Shown: positions 1 to 10,803 of the stretch, one piece after another
Position numbering within the stretch: position 1 is the first letter of the stretch
Layout of the letters: every line of letters starts with the position of its first letter
Source: Ovis canadensis
Lineage: Eukaryota; Chordata; Mammalia; Artiodactyla; Bovidae
Length of the DNA: 64,000 nt
NCBI RefSeq assembly: GCF_042477335.2
Contig: NC_091262.1
Location: 41,575,001 to 41,639,000, forward strand
Reading direction: 5' to 3'
The notes under the pieces: model-generated
Told to the model about the DNA's origin: nothing
Databases searched by the model: none
The model's input: the letters and a program-made list of their open reading frames with translations, nothing else
Made by a program: the position numbers and the translations under genes

Positions 1-571
1 AAGGAGATCAAACCAGTCAATATTAAAGGAAATCAAGAGAGGGTGGGATGATTTGGGAGAATGGGAATTCTAACATGTATACTATCATGTAAGAATTGAA
101 TCGCCAGTCCATGTCTGACGTAGGGTGCAGCATGCTTGGGGCTGGTGCATGGGGATGACCCAGAGAGATGTTGTGGGGAGGGAGGAGGGAGGGGGGTCAT
201 GTTTGGGAACGCATGTAAGAATTAAAGATTTTAAAATTAAAAAAATAAATAAATAAATAAACATCTAGAAAAAAAAAATAAAGGAAATCAACCCTGTATA
301 TTCATTGGAAGGGCTGATGCTGAAAATAAGCGCCAATATTTTGACCACCTGATGCGAAGAGCCTGCTCAGTGGAAAAGACCCTGATGCTGGGAAAGATTG
401 AGGGCAAGAGGAGAAGGGGACAACAAAGGATTAGATGGTTGGATGGCATCACCAACTCAAAGGACATGAGTTTGAGCAAATTCTGGGAGATGGTGAAGGA
501 AAGGGAAGCCTGGCGTGCTGCAGTCCATGAGTTCGCAAAGTTATACATGACTGAACGACTGAAGAAACATT
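1..571 (+). mobile_element. BovB LINE 3' end (sense), split by an L1 tail
   Basis: The 3' terminal part of the ruminant RTE-class LINE BovB reads in sense from the window edge. Its parts are 1-36 and 279-571. It encodes the remnant C-terminal tail of the reverse transcriptase protein (an arginine-rich GKRRRGQQR-like stretch, then the 'EAWRAAVHEFAK' block) and ends at the usual tail of repeated ACTGA-like words near 560-571. An L1 fragment with a 13-bp target-site duplication interrupts it. The start lies outside the window. Many substitutions show an old copy. Confidence 0.85.
37..278 (+). mobile_element. L1 3' UTR fragment with poly(A), inserted in BovB
   Basis: A 242-bp piece resembling ruminant L1 3' UTR (the 'cttggggctggtgcatgggg' region) ends in an A-rich tail with AAAT repeats. 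It is flanked by the exact 13-bp duplication taaaggaaatcaa at 24-36 and 279-291, and the BovB sequence resumes directly after it. This is a severely 5'-truncated LINE insertion made by target-primed reverse transcription. The L1 family assignment is from memory of the consensus; the insertion itself is directly visible. Confidence 0.75.
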
Positions 572-2630
572 TGTCATAGCTTGTCTTTCAAGGAGCAAGT
601 GTCTTTGAATTCTAATGCTGCAGTCATCATCTGCAGTGATTATGGAGCCCAAGAAAATAAAGTCTGTTACTGTTTCCACTTTTTCCCCGTCTATTTGCCA
701 TGAAGTTATGGGACCAGATGCCATGATTTTAGTTTTTTGAATGTTAAGTTTTAAGCCACCTTTTTCACTCTCCTCTTTTACCCTCATCAGGAAGCTCTTT
801 AGTTCTTCTTCACTTTCTGTCATTAGAGTGGTATCAACTGCACATCTGAGGTTGTTGATATTTCTCCTGACAATCTTGATTCCAGCTTGTGAGTCATTCA
901 GTCCAGCATTTTGCATAATGTACTCTGCATATAAGTTAAATAAGCAGGGTGACAATATACAGCCTTGACGTACTCCTTTCCCAATTTGGAACCAGTCCAT
1001 TGTTCCATGTCCAGTTCTAACTGTTGCTTTTGACTTGCATACAGGCTTCTCAGGAGACAGGTAAGGTTGTCTGTTATTCTCAACTATTTAAGAATTTTTC
1101 ACAATTTGTTTTGATCCACACAGTCGAAGGCTTCAGTGCTGTCAGTGAAGCAGAGGGAGATGTTCTTCTGGAATTCCCTTGTTTTCTCTATGATCCAACG
1201 AATGTTGGCAGTCTCTGGTTCCTCTGCCTTTTCTAAATCCAGCTTGTACATCTGGAAGTTCTTGGTTCATGTACTGTTGAAGCCTAGTTTGATGGATTTT
1301 GAGCATTACTTTGCTAGTGTGGGAGATGAGTGCAATTGTGTGGTAGTCTGAACTTTCTTTGGCATTGCCTTTCTTTGGGATTGGAATGAAAACTGACCCT
1401 TTCCACTCCTGTGGCCACTGCTGAGTTTTCCAAATTTGATGGTATATTGAGTGCAACTTTAACAGCATCATCTTTTAGGATCTGAAGTAGCTCAGCTAGA
1501 ATTCTATCCCTTCCACTAGCTTTGTTCATAGTCATCCTTCCTAAGACCCACTTGACTTCACATTCCAAGATGTCTGGCTCTAGGTGAGTGACAAGAACAT
1601 CGTGGTTATCCAAGTCGTTAAGATCTTTTTTGTATTATAGTTCTTTTGTGTTTCCTTGCCACCTCTTCTTAATATTTTCTGCTTCTGTTAGGTCCTTGAC
1701 ATTTCTTTCCTTATTGTGCCCGTCTTTGCATGAAATGTTCCCTTGGTATCTCCAATTTTCTTAAAGAGATCTCTAGTCTTTCCCATTCTATTGTTTTCCT
1801 CTAATTCTTTGCACTGATCACTGAGGAAGGGTTTCTTATCTCTCCTTGCTATTCTCTGGAACTCTGCATTCAGTTAAGTGTATCTTACCCTTTCTCCTTT
1901 GCCTTTTGTGTCTCTTCTTTTCTCAGCTATTTGTAAGGCCTCCTCAGACAATCATGTTGACTTGTTGCATTTCTTTTTCCTTGGGAATGGTTTTGATCAC
2001 TGCCTCTTGTACAGCGTTAGGAACTTCCATGCATAGTTCTTCAGGCACTCTGTCTATCAGCTCCAATTCCTTGCATCTATTTGTCACTTCCACTATATAA
2101 TCACAAGGGCTTTGATTTAGGTCATACCTGAATGACCTAGTGGTTTTCCCTACTTTCTTCAATTTAAGTCTGAATTTGGCAATAAGGAGCTCATGGTCTT
2201 GTTTTTGCTGACTGTATAGAGCTTCTCCATCTTTGGCTGCAAAGAATATAATCAATCTGATTTTGGTATTGACCACCTGATGATGTCCATGTGTAGAGCT
2301 GTCTCTTGTGTTGTTGGAAGAAGATGTTTGCTATGACCAGTGTGGTTTCTTAACAAAACTCCGTTAGCCTTTGCCCTGCTTCATTTTGTACTCCAAGGCT
2401 AAACTTGCCTGTTACTCCAGATATTTTTTGACTTCTGATTTTTTCATTCCAATGCCCTATGATGAAAAGGACATCTTTTCTCTGGTGTTAGTTCTAGAAA
2501 GTCTTGTAGGTCTTCATAGAACCATCCAGCTTCAGCTTTTTTGGCATCAGTGGTTGGAGCATAGACTTGGATTACTGTGATGTTGAATGGTTGGCCTTGA
2601 AAATGAAGTGAGATCATTCTGTCATTTTTC
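572..2630 (-). mobile_element. BovB LINE, antisense, lacking its 3' end and 5' end
   Basis: About 2 kb of BovB on the minus strand, running from some 520 bp upstream of the normal 3' end back into the endonuclease domain. Broken frames on the minus strand give recognisable reverse transcriptase blocks: 449-1000 (with AVDTT where the catalytic YADD box should be), 1142-1471, 1314-1613 and 1944-2276. The loss of YADD and several stops show a dead, old copy. Its own 3' end is absent; the neighbouring sense BovB may have inserted into it, leaving the missing part left of the window. Confidence 0.85.
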
Positions 2631-3612
2631 ACAGAATGTCAAATGTAATTTTTGACCCTTTAAAAAGAATCACATGAAAAGATGTCAACATTGTTAAATA
2701 TTAGAAATGCAAATCGAAACCACAGCAAGTAATCACCTCACACCAGTCAGAGTGGCCATTCTCAGAAACTCTACAAACAATAACTGCCGGTGAAGGTGTG
2801 GAGAAAAGGGAATGTTCCTCCCCTTGGGAATATAAACTGGTAATAGCGGATGTGTGGAGGATGGTGTGGTGGTTATTGAGGCAAAGAAAATGAGGTTAGA
2901 ATACTCCCTAACACTATACACAAAATAAACTCCAAAGAATATAAAGATCTAAATGTAAGGATGGATACTATTAAGGGTTAAGGAAAACATAGGCGGGATA
3001 CACATAGACATAAATCACAGTGAGGTCTTTATGGACACATCTCTTAGATGAATGAAAAATAAATCAAAAGTAAGAAAAGGGGAACTAATTAACCATAAAA
3101 CATTTGTATAGCAAAGGAAACCCTAAATGAAAGACAAATGCAACCTGAAGAAATGTTTGCAAAGGAAGATACTCACAAGGAATTCATCTCTGAAACATAC
3201 AGACAGCTCATACAGCTCGATATCAGACACAAACAACCCAAGACACAAATGGGCCAAACACAAAAATAGGTGTTTCTTGGAGGAAGTCATACAGACTGGG
3301 ATTAGGCACCTGAGGACATTCTCAGCATCACTAATTCTTACACAAACACAAAGCAAATCCAACAAGGTATTACCTCACACAGGTCATAATGGCCATCTCA
3401 AAATATGTCCAAAAATAAATGCTAGAGATGGTGTGGAGAGAAGCGAATTATCCTGCACTGTGGTTGGAAATGTCCAATGGAGATCCACTAGGGAGAACAG
3501 TATGGAGGTTCTTAAAAAACAAAATAGAGAAGTACCTTCAGACCCAGCAATCCCACGCCTGGGTATACATCCAGGGAAAACCAACATTTTAAAAGAGACG
3601 GGTACACCTGCC

Positions 3613-3750
3613 ATCTGTAGCCCACTAGACTCCTCTGTTCCTGGCAGGAATACTGGAGTGGGTTGCCATGCCCTCCTCCAGGGGATCTTTCCAACCCAGG
3701 TCTCCTGCATTGCAGGTAGATTTTTACTGTCTGAGCCACCAGGGAAGCCC
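3613..3750 (-). mobile_element. Bov-tA SINE, antisense, partial
   Basis: Antisense Bov-tA: the Bov-A part comes first ('ggctcctctgtcc'-like block), then the tRNA-Glu-derived head, ending 'gccaccagggaagcccc'. The far Bov-A end is missing. It lies at the edge of the L1 beta segment, where most of the L1 3' end has been lost. Confidence 0.85.
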
Positions 3751-4378
3751 CAATTCCGCTATACGCTACAGTGAAAATTGGAGGATAAAAACAAAAAAAG
3801 AAAAGAAAAAACAAAAATTGACTCTGTTCCCCTCATCCCATGGTTACCTTGGCTGGTTTCACATCTCTGGGACTGGGCAGGTGTGGCTCCCAAGGCTGGA
3901 TTGTGGTGGGGCTCAGGGTCCTGGGAGGATTTGGCAGGCTGGGAGCCCCATGATGTTCCTGGAGTGCCTCTTGCCCTCTGCATGAGCCCCTAATCTCCAG
4001 ATAAAGGTGGGAAAATTAAGAGTTTTGAATTAAGATATACACATTGATACATATCCAATAGTTTATTAAAAAAATACCTATTGAATACCCCAGGGAAGTT
4101 AACTGAACAGACTGTAATAACCTAGATGTGAAAAAGAACCAGAAAGAGAATAGATAAATATCTACATATAACTGGATTAAGTTCCTTTACTCCTGAAACA
4201 AACACCACATTGGAAATCACCTCTGTTGCAATATTAAATGATAAGAAAATTACAGGACAGGAAAAAAAAAAAAGTTGGACGTGAAGCAATGCTGCCACCT
4301 TTTGACCATTGTCAGTAACAACAACTTGAAAAACTGGGCTGATGGTTAATTAATATTCACCAACCAGATCCTTGTTTT

Positions 4379-4833
4379 TCAGTCGCTCAGTGGTGTCCCA
4401 CTGTTTGCAACCCCATGGACTGCAGCATGCCAGGCATCCCTGTCTTTCACTATCTCCTAGAATTTTCCAAAACTCATGTTCATTGAGTAAGTGATGCCAT
4501 CCAACCATCTCATCCTCTATCACCCCCTTCTCATCCTGCCCTTAATCTTTCTCAACATCAGGGTCTTTTCCAATGATAAGCTCCTTGCACCAGGTGGACA
4601 AAGTACTGGAGTTTCAGCTTCCACATCAGTCCTTCCAATGAATATTCAGGCTTAATTTCCTTAAGGACTGACTGGTTTGATCTCCTTGCTGTCGAAGGGA
4701 CTCTCAAGAGTCTTCTCCAGCACTACAACTGGAAAGCATCAGTTCTTCAGTGCTCAGCATTCTTTATGATCCAACTCTTGCATCCATACATAACAACTGA
4801 GAAAACCATAGATCTGTTATTTGGACCTTTGTC
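4379..4833 (-). mobile_element. BovB LINE 3' end, antisense, 5'-truncated
   Basis: The 3' terminal ~455 bp of BovB on the minus strand, beginning with the usual 'cagtcgctcag' 3' terminus. It inserted within spacer S of the composite unit, which resumes at about 4834. It is strongly diverged and encodes no usable frame. Confidence 0.85.
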
Positions 4834-5336
4834 GTGAGTAAAAACCGACTAACTTCAAGAAATGTCCTCGTGATGGTCATCAAAAAATAATTCAAAACAG
4901 GGCAGGCATACAAGAAGCCCATCACAACAGGTAAGTTTAACTCACACCCTTTAAAATAAATCTCACGAAAAAACATCAACATGGCTAAATCTCAGAGAAA
5001 TGCAAATCAAAACCACAGCCAGATATCACCTCACAGCAGTCAGAAAGGCCGTTTCTAGAAACTTGACAAACTGTAGCAACTGGTGAAGGTGCGGAGAAAA
5101 GGAGCATTCCTCCACTGATGCTGGGAATATAAATTGGTAACAGACCCTGGGAAGGATAGTGTGATGGATACTGACACAAAGAAAATGAGAATGAAGTTAG
5201 AAACTCCCTAACATCAAACACAAAAGAAACACAAGATCTAAATGTCAGGATGGATTCTTTGACGGTCTTGAGGAAACACAGGGAGGACACATGGTAACAT
5301 GAATTGCAGGAAGGTCTTTTTTGGGTATACCTCTGA

Positions 5337-5443
5337 TAGCTCAGCTGGTAAAGAATCTACCTGCAGTGCAACAGACCCTGGCTGGATTAGTGGGTCAGGA
5401 AGATCCACTGGAGAAGAGATAGGCTACCCACTCCAGTATTCTT
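5337..5443 (+). mobile_element. Bov-tA SINE, partial, sense
   Basis: tRNA-related head ('tagctcagctggtaaagaatc') through to 'ccactccagtattcttg'. The sequence is diverged and is cut off where the next Bov-tA begins. Confidence 0.8.
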
Positions 5444-5640
5444 GGGCTTCCCTTGTGGCTCAGCTGGTAAAGAATCCACCTGCAATGCGGGAGACCTGGG
5501 TTCAATTCCTGGGTTGGGAAGATCCCCTCGAGAAGGGAACGGCTACCCACTCCAGTATTCTGGCCTGGAGAATTCCATAGACTGTATAGTCCATGGGGTT
5601 GCAAAGAGTCAGACACGACTGAGAGACTTTAACTTTCACC
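5444..5640 (+). mobile_element. Bov-tA SINE, sense
   Basis: Near full-length Bov-tA: the tRNA-Glu-like head starts 'gggcttcccttgtggctcag', has a B-box-like 'gggttcaattcc', and runs into the Bov-A part ending in 'gacacgactgagagac'. It directly follows a truncated Bov-tA, giving a head-to-tail pair. Confidence 0.9.
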
Positions 5641-6026
5641 TAGATGAATGAAAAATAAACAAAAAATAAAGAAAACAGTGCCTAATTAACACTAAAAGCA
5701 TTTGCACAACAAAGGAAACCCAAAATGAAAGACAATCGCAACCTGGAATGGGAAGAAATATTTGCAAATGAAGATACACACAAGAAATTCATCTCTAAAA
5801 CTTACAAAGAGCCCCATACAGCTCAGTATCAAAAACACAACAACCGAAGACACAAATGGGCCAAACACAGAAATCGGTGTTTCTTGGAGGAAGACATACA
5901 GATTGTGATTAGGCACATGAGAACATGCTCAGCATCACTCATTCTTACACAAACACAAAGCAAATCCAGCAAGGTATCACCTCACACAGGTCAGGATGGC
6001 CATCTCAAAACACCTACAAAAATATA

Positions 6027-6081
6027 CGTCTCCTGCATTGGCGGACAGGGTCTTTACCAGTAGTACCACCTGGGAAGCCCT
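6027..6081 (-). mobile_element. Bov-tA SINE scrap, antisense
   Basis: A 55-bp antisense piece of the tRNA-like head ('gtctcctgcattggcgg' to 'cacctgggaagccct'). It sits where the L1 beta segment stops in unit U1, as the larger antisense SINE at 3613-3750 does in U0. The two may therefore be copies of one ancestral insertion. Confidence 0.7.
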
Positions 6082-6411
6082 ATTCCAATATAAAATAACA
6101 ATGAAAGTACAGGAAAAGGTTAAAAAAAGAAGAAAAAAGGAAGTGGGGTGCGAAGAAATACTGTTGCCTTATGGCCATATTAGCAACTAGAACTATAAAA
6201 ATTGTGTTGACTGGTACTTAATATTCGCAAGGTCCGGGAGGGGGAGGAGGGTGTAAGTAAACAACTGCCTTCCAGGAGTCTCCTAGGGTTGGTCATTGAA
6301 AAGAATTCATAACTGGGTAGACCTTCAAGAAGCCGATTTTAACAGGTATGCTTAACTCACATCTTAAAAAATAAATCATATGAAAAGATGTCACCATCGC
6401 TAAATATTCAG

Positions 6412-7168
6412 TTCAGTTCAGTTCAGTCACTCAGTCGTGTCCAACTCTTGGCAACCTCATGAACCGTAGCACGCCAGGCCTCCCTGTCCATTACCAACTC
6501 CTGGAGTTCACTCAAACTCATGTCCATCGAGTCAGTGATGCCATCCAGCCATCTCATCCTCTGTCGTCCCCTTCTCCACCTGTCCCCCAATCCCTCCCAG
6601 CATCAGAGTCTTTTCCAATGAGTCAATTCTTCACATGAGGTGGCCAAAGTATTGGAGTTTCAGCTTCAGCATCAGTCCTTCCAATGAACACCCAGGACTG
6701 ATCTCCTTTAGGATGGACTGGTTGGATCTCCTTGCAGTTCAAGGAACTTTCAAGAGTCTTCTCCAATGCCACAGTTCAAAAGCATCAGTTCTTCGGTGCT
6801 CAGCCTTCTTCACAGTCCAACTCTCACATCCATACATGACCACTGGAAAAACCATAGCCTTGATTAGATGGACCTTTGTTGACAAAGTAATGTCTCTGCT
6901 TTTGAATATGTTATCTAGGTTGGTCACAACTTTCCTTCCAAGGAGTAACCATCTCTTAATTTCATGGCTGCAATCACCATCTGCAGTGATTTTGGAGCCC
7001 CCCCCCCAAAAAAGTCTGACACTGATTCCACTGTTTCCCCATCTATTTCCCATGAAGTGATGGGACCAGATGCCATGATCTTAGTTTTCTGAATGTTGAG
7101 CTTTAAGCCAACTTTTTCACTCTCCTCTTTCACTTTCATCAAGAGGCTTTTAGTTCCTCTTCACTAGG
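6412..7168 (-). mobile_element. BovB LINE 3' end, antisense, 5'-truncated
   Basis: About 757 bp of BovB 3' end on the minus strand, starting with the TTCAG-repeat terminus and ending inside the reverse transcriptase C-terminal region. A homopolymer of C followed by A near 6,999-7,010 shifts the frame. It splits the L1 alpha segment of unit U2, which resumes at 7169. Confidence 0.9.
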
Positions 7169-7790
7169 GAAATGCATTCAATCCTGCAACGAGGTATCAC
7201 CCCAAATCGGTCAGAATGGACATTATCAAGCACTCTACAAAGGTTAAATCCACTAAATGCTGTGGAGAAAAGGGAACCCTCCTCCTCTGATGCTAAAAAT
7301 GAAAATAGGTGAGCGCCAATATGGAGGATATCCTGCTGGTTCCTTGAACAATGAAAATGAGATTGAAATTAGAACATTCCTCAAGCCATAAACAGAAATA
7401 AACTTCAAATAAGATAAAGATCTAAGTGTAAGGATGGAGACTATGAAATTCTTGAGGAAATTATAGGCAGGGCATGCTGTGACTTCAATTCCACCAAGTG
7501 CTTTTGGGATCCACCTCTCAGAATAATGAAAAATAAACCAAAAAGTAAGAAAATGAGGCCAAGTTAATCTTAAAAGCATTTGCACAGCAAAGGAAACCCT
7601 AAACAAAAGAGAAAGACAACCCTCAGAATAGGAAAATATATTTGTAATTGAAGATATCCACAAGGAATTAGTGTCCAAAACATAGAAATAGCCCTGTAGC
7701 TTAATATCAAAAAGACACACAACCCAACAAATCAATGGGCCAAAGATCAAAATGGTTATTTCTTACAGAAAGGCATACAGATTGCTATTA

Positions 7791-10700
7791 ATTCAGTTCA
7801 GTTCAGTCACTCAGTTGTGTCCAACTCTTTGCGATTCCATGAATCGCAGCACGCCAGGCCTTCCTGTCCATCATCAACTCCCGGAGTTCACTCAGACTCA
7901 TGTCCATCAAGTCCGTGGTGCCATCCAGCCATCTCATCTCGGTCGTCCCCTTCTCCTCCTGCCCCCAATCCCTCCCAGCATCAGAGTCTTTTCCAATGAG
8001 TCAACTCTTAGCATGAGGTGGCCAAACTACTGGAGTTTCAGCTTTAGCATCATTCCTCCCAAAGAAATGCCAGGGCTGATCTCCTTCAGAATGGACTGGT
8101 TGGATCTCCTTGCAGTCCAAGGGACTCTCAAGAGTCTTCTCCAACACCACAGTTCAAACGCATCAATTCTTTGGTGCTCAGCCTTCTTCACAGGCCAACT
8201 CTCACATCCATACATGACCACAGGAAAACCATAGCCTTGAGTAGACGGACCTTAGTCGGCAAAGTAATGCCTCTGCTTTTGAATATACTATATAAGTTCG
8301 TCATAATTTTTCTTCCAAGGAGTAAGCGTCTTTTAATTTCATGGCTGCAATCACCATCTCCAGTGATTTTGGAGCCCCCAAAAATTAAGTCTGACACTGT
8401 TTCCACTGTCTCCCCATCTATTTCCCATGAAGTGATGGGACCGGATGCCATGATCTTCGTTTTCTGAATGTTGAGCTTTAAGCCAACTTTTTCACTCTCC
8501 TCTTTCACTTTCATCAAGAGGCTTTTTAGTTCCTCTTCACTTTCTGCCATAAGGGTGGTGTCATCTGCATACCTGAGGTGACTGATATTTCTCCTGGCAA
8601 TCTTGATTCCAGCTTGTGTTTCTTCCAGTCCAGCGTTTCTCATGATGTACTTTGCATATAAGTTAAATAGGCAGGGTGACAATATACAGCCTTGATGCAC
8701 TCCTTTTCCTATTTGGAACCAGTCTGTTGTTCCATGTCCAGTTCTAACTGTTGCTTCCTGACCTGCATACAGATTTCTCAAGAGGCAGGTCAGGTGGTCT
8801 GGTATTCCCATCTCTCTCAGAATTTTCCACAGTTTATTGTGATCCACACAGTCAAAGGTTTTGACATAGTCAATAAAGCAGAAGTAGATGTTTTTCTGGA
8901 ACTCTCTTGCTTTTTCCAAGATCCAGCGGATGTTGGCAATTTGATCTCTGGTTCCTCTGCCTTTTCTAAAACCAGCTTGAACATCAGGGAGTTCACGGTT
9001 CACTTACTGCTGAAGCCTGGCTTGGAGAATTTTGAGCACTACTTTACTAGCATGTGAGATGAGTGCATTGTGCGGTAGTTTGAGCATTCTTTGGCATTGT
9101 CTTTCTTTGGAATTGGAATGAAAACTGACCTTTTCCAGTCCTGTGGCCACTGCTGAGTTTTCCAAATTTGCCGGTATTTTGAGTGTAGCACTTTCACAGC
9201 ATCATCTTTCAGGATTTGAAACAGCTCAACTAGAATTCCATCACCTCCACTAGCTTTGTTCATAGTGATGCTTTCTAAGGCCCACTTGACTTCACTCTCC
9301 AAGATGTCTGGCTCTAGATGAGTGATCACACCATCATGATTATCTGGGTCGTGAAGATCTTTTTTGTACTGTTCTTCCGTGTATTCTTGCCACCTCTTCT
9401 TAATATCTTCTGCTTCTGTTAGGTCCATACCATTTCTGTCCTTTATTGAGCCCATCTTTGCATGAAATGTTCCCTTGGTATCTCTAATTTTCTTGAAGAG
9501 ATCTCTAGTCTTTCCCATTCTGTTGTTTTCCTCTATTTCTTTGCCTTGATCGCTGAAGAAGGCTTTCTTATCTCTCCTTGCTATGCTCTGGAACTCTGCA
9601 TTCAGATGCTTATATCTTTCCTTTTCTCCTTTGCTTTTCACTTCTCTTCTTTTCATAGCTATTTGTAAGGCCTCCCCAGACAGCTATTTTGCTTTTTTGC
9701 ATTTCTTTTCCATGGGGATGGTCTTGATCCCTGTCTCCTGTACAATGTCACGAACCTCATTCCATAGTTCATCAGGCACTCTATCTATCAGATCGAGGCC
9801 CTTAAATCTATTTCTCACTTCCACTGTATAATCATAAGGGATTTGATTTAGGTCATACCTGAATGGTCTAGCGGTTTTCTCTACCTTCTTCAATTTAAGT
9901 CTGAATTTGGTAATAAGGAGTTCATTATTTTGTCTTGTTTTTGTTGCCTGTATAGAGCTTCTCCATCTTTGGCTGCATAGAATATAATCAATTTGATTTC
10001 GGTGTTGACCATCTGGTGATGTCCATGTGTAGAGTCTTCTCTTGTGTTGTTGGAAGAGGGTGTTTGCTATGACCAGTGCATTATCTTGGCAAAACTCTAT
10101 TAGTCTTTGCCCTGCTTCATTCCGCATTCCAAGGCCAAATTTGCCTGTTACTCCAGGTGATTCTTGACTTCCTACTTTTGCATTCCAGTCCCCTAGAATG
10201 AAAAGGATATCTTTTTTGGGTGTTAGTTCTAAAAGGTCTTATAGGTCTTCATAAAACCGTTCAACTTCAGCTTCTTCAGCGTTACTGGTTGGGGCATAGA
10301 CTTGGATAACTGTGATATTGAATGGTTTGCCTTGGAGACGAACAGAGATCATTCGGTCATTTTTGAGACTGCATCCAAGTACTGCATTTCGGACTCTTTT
10401 GTTGACCATGATGGCTACTCCGTTTCTTCTGAGGGATTCCTGCCCACAGTAGTAGATATAATGGTCATCTGAGTTAAATTCACCCATTCCGGTCCATTTT
10501 AGTTTGCTGATTCCTAGAATGTCGACGTTCACCCTTGCCATCTCTTGTTTGACCACTTCCAATTTGCCTTGGTTCATGGATCTGACATTCCAGGTTCCTA
10601 TGCAATATTGCTCTTTACAACATCGGATCTTGCTTCTATCACCAGTCACATCCACAACGGGGTATTGTTTTTGCTTTGGCTCCATCCCTTCATTCTTTCT

Positions 10701-10803
10701 GGAATTATTTCTCCACTGGTCTCCAGTAGCATATTGGGCATCTAATGACCTGGGGAGTTCCTGCTTGAGTATTCTCAAGTATTCTTGCTTGAGAACCCCA
10801 TGA
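7791..10803 (-). mobile_element. BovB LINE, nearly full length, antisense
   Basis: About 3.0 kb of BovB on the minus strand, flanked by an exact 14-bp target-site duplication, acagattgctatta, at 7777-7790 and 10,804-10,817. The element starts on the plus strand with the TTCAG repeat 3' terminus. It extends leftward in sense through reverse transcriptase and AP-endonuclease to the start of the endonuclease domain. The last ~38 bp (about 10,766-10,803) read in the opposite orientation to the rest, a very short 5' inversion. It interrupts the L1 beta segment of unit U2. Confidence 0.95.
8188..10778 (-). pseudogene. BovB endonuclease-reverse transcriptase ORF, broken
   Basis: The single BovB protein normally has an N-terminal AP-endonuclease, a linker, then a reverse transcriptase. 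Here it is split into frames 10,239-10,778, 9,684-10,127, 9,039-9,656 and 8,188-9,003 (minus). The first shows the endonuclease start ('GTWNVRSMN') but has Lys where the family has a catalytic Glu ('ISKLKWTG'). The next lacks the SDH motif: the stretch before 'ELLITKFRLK' is shortened. The 8,188-9,003 frame retains RT motif A ('DYVKTFD') and the catalytic YADD. Endonuclease loss plus frameshifts mean no autonomous activity is expected. Confidence 0.85.

Larger units (their letters stand above)
2631..4960 (+). repeat. Composite L1-derived unit, copy U0
   Basis: First visible copy of a composite unit. Order: tail of spacer S (2640-2667), L1 segment alpha (2668-2870: late ORF2, 'gaaatgcaaatc' onward), L1 segment beta (2885-3612: an earlier part of ORF2 running again into the alpha region), a non-L1 spacer T (3751-4020), an L1 3' tail (4021-4275) and spacer S (4276-4378 and 4834-4960). 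A Bov-tA (3613-3750) and a BovB (4379-4833) interrupt it. Alpha comes before beta, the reverse of order within one L1, so a rearrangement was copied along with the unit. Confidence 0.6.
4961..6375 (+). repeat. Composite L1-derived unit, copy U1
   Basis: Second copy: alpha (4961-5160), beta (5161-5336 and 5641-6026), a short L1 tail (6082-6140) and spacer S (6141-6375). Spacer T is missing here. The S-to-alpha and alpha-to-beta junctions match those in U0, U2 and U4, so these copies share an ancestor that already had the joins. Two Bov-tA copies and an antisense SINE scrap interrupt it. Confidence 0.6.

Noticed and set aside
1..2630. Twin-priming inversion at the 571/572 BovB junction
   Set aside because: The orientation is wrong: the arm with the 3' end would need the inverted arm on its left, and no shared duplication was found.
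3127..3774. 215-codon plus-strand frame
   Set aside because: It spans L1 ORF2-derived sequence and an antisense Bov-tA; the frame is chance continuation through dead repeats.
5444..5640. tRNA gene suggested by A/B-box-like words in Bov-tA and CHR SINEs
   Set aside because: The tRNA-like heads belong to SINEs followed by Bov-A or CHR bodies; no separate foldable tRNA with intact anticodon arm and flanks was seen.
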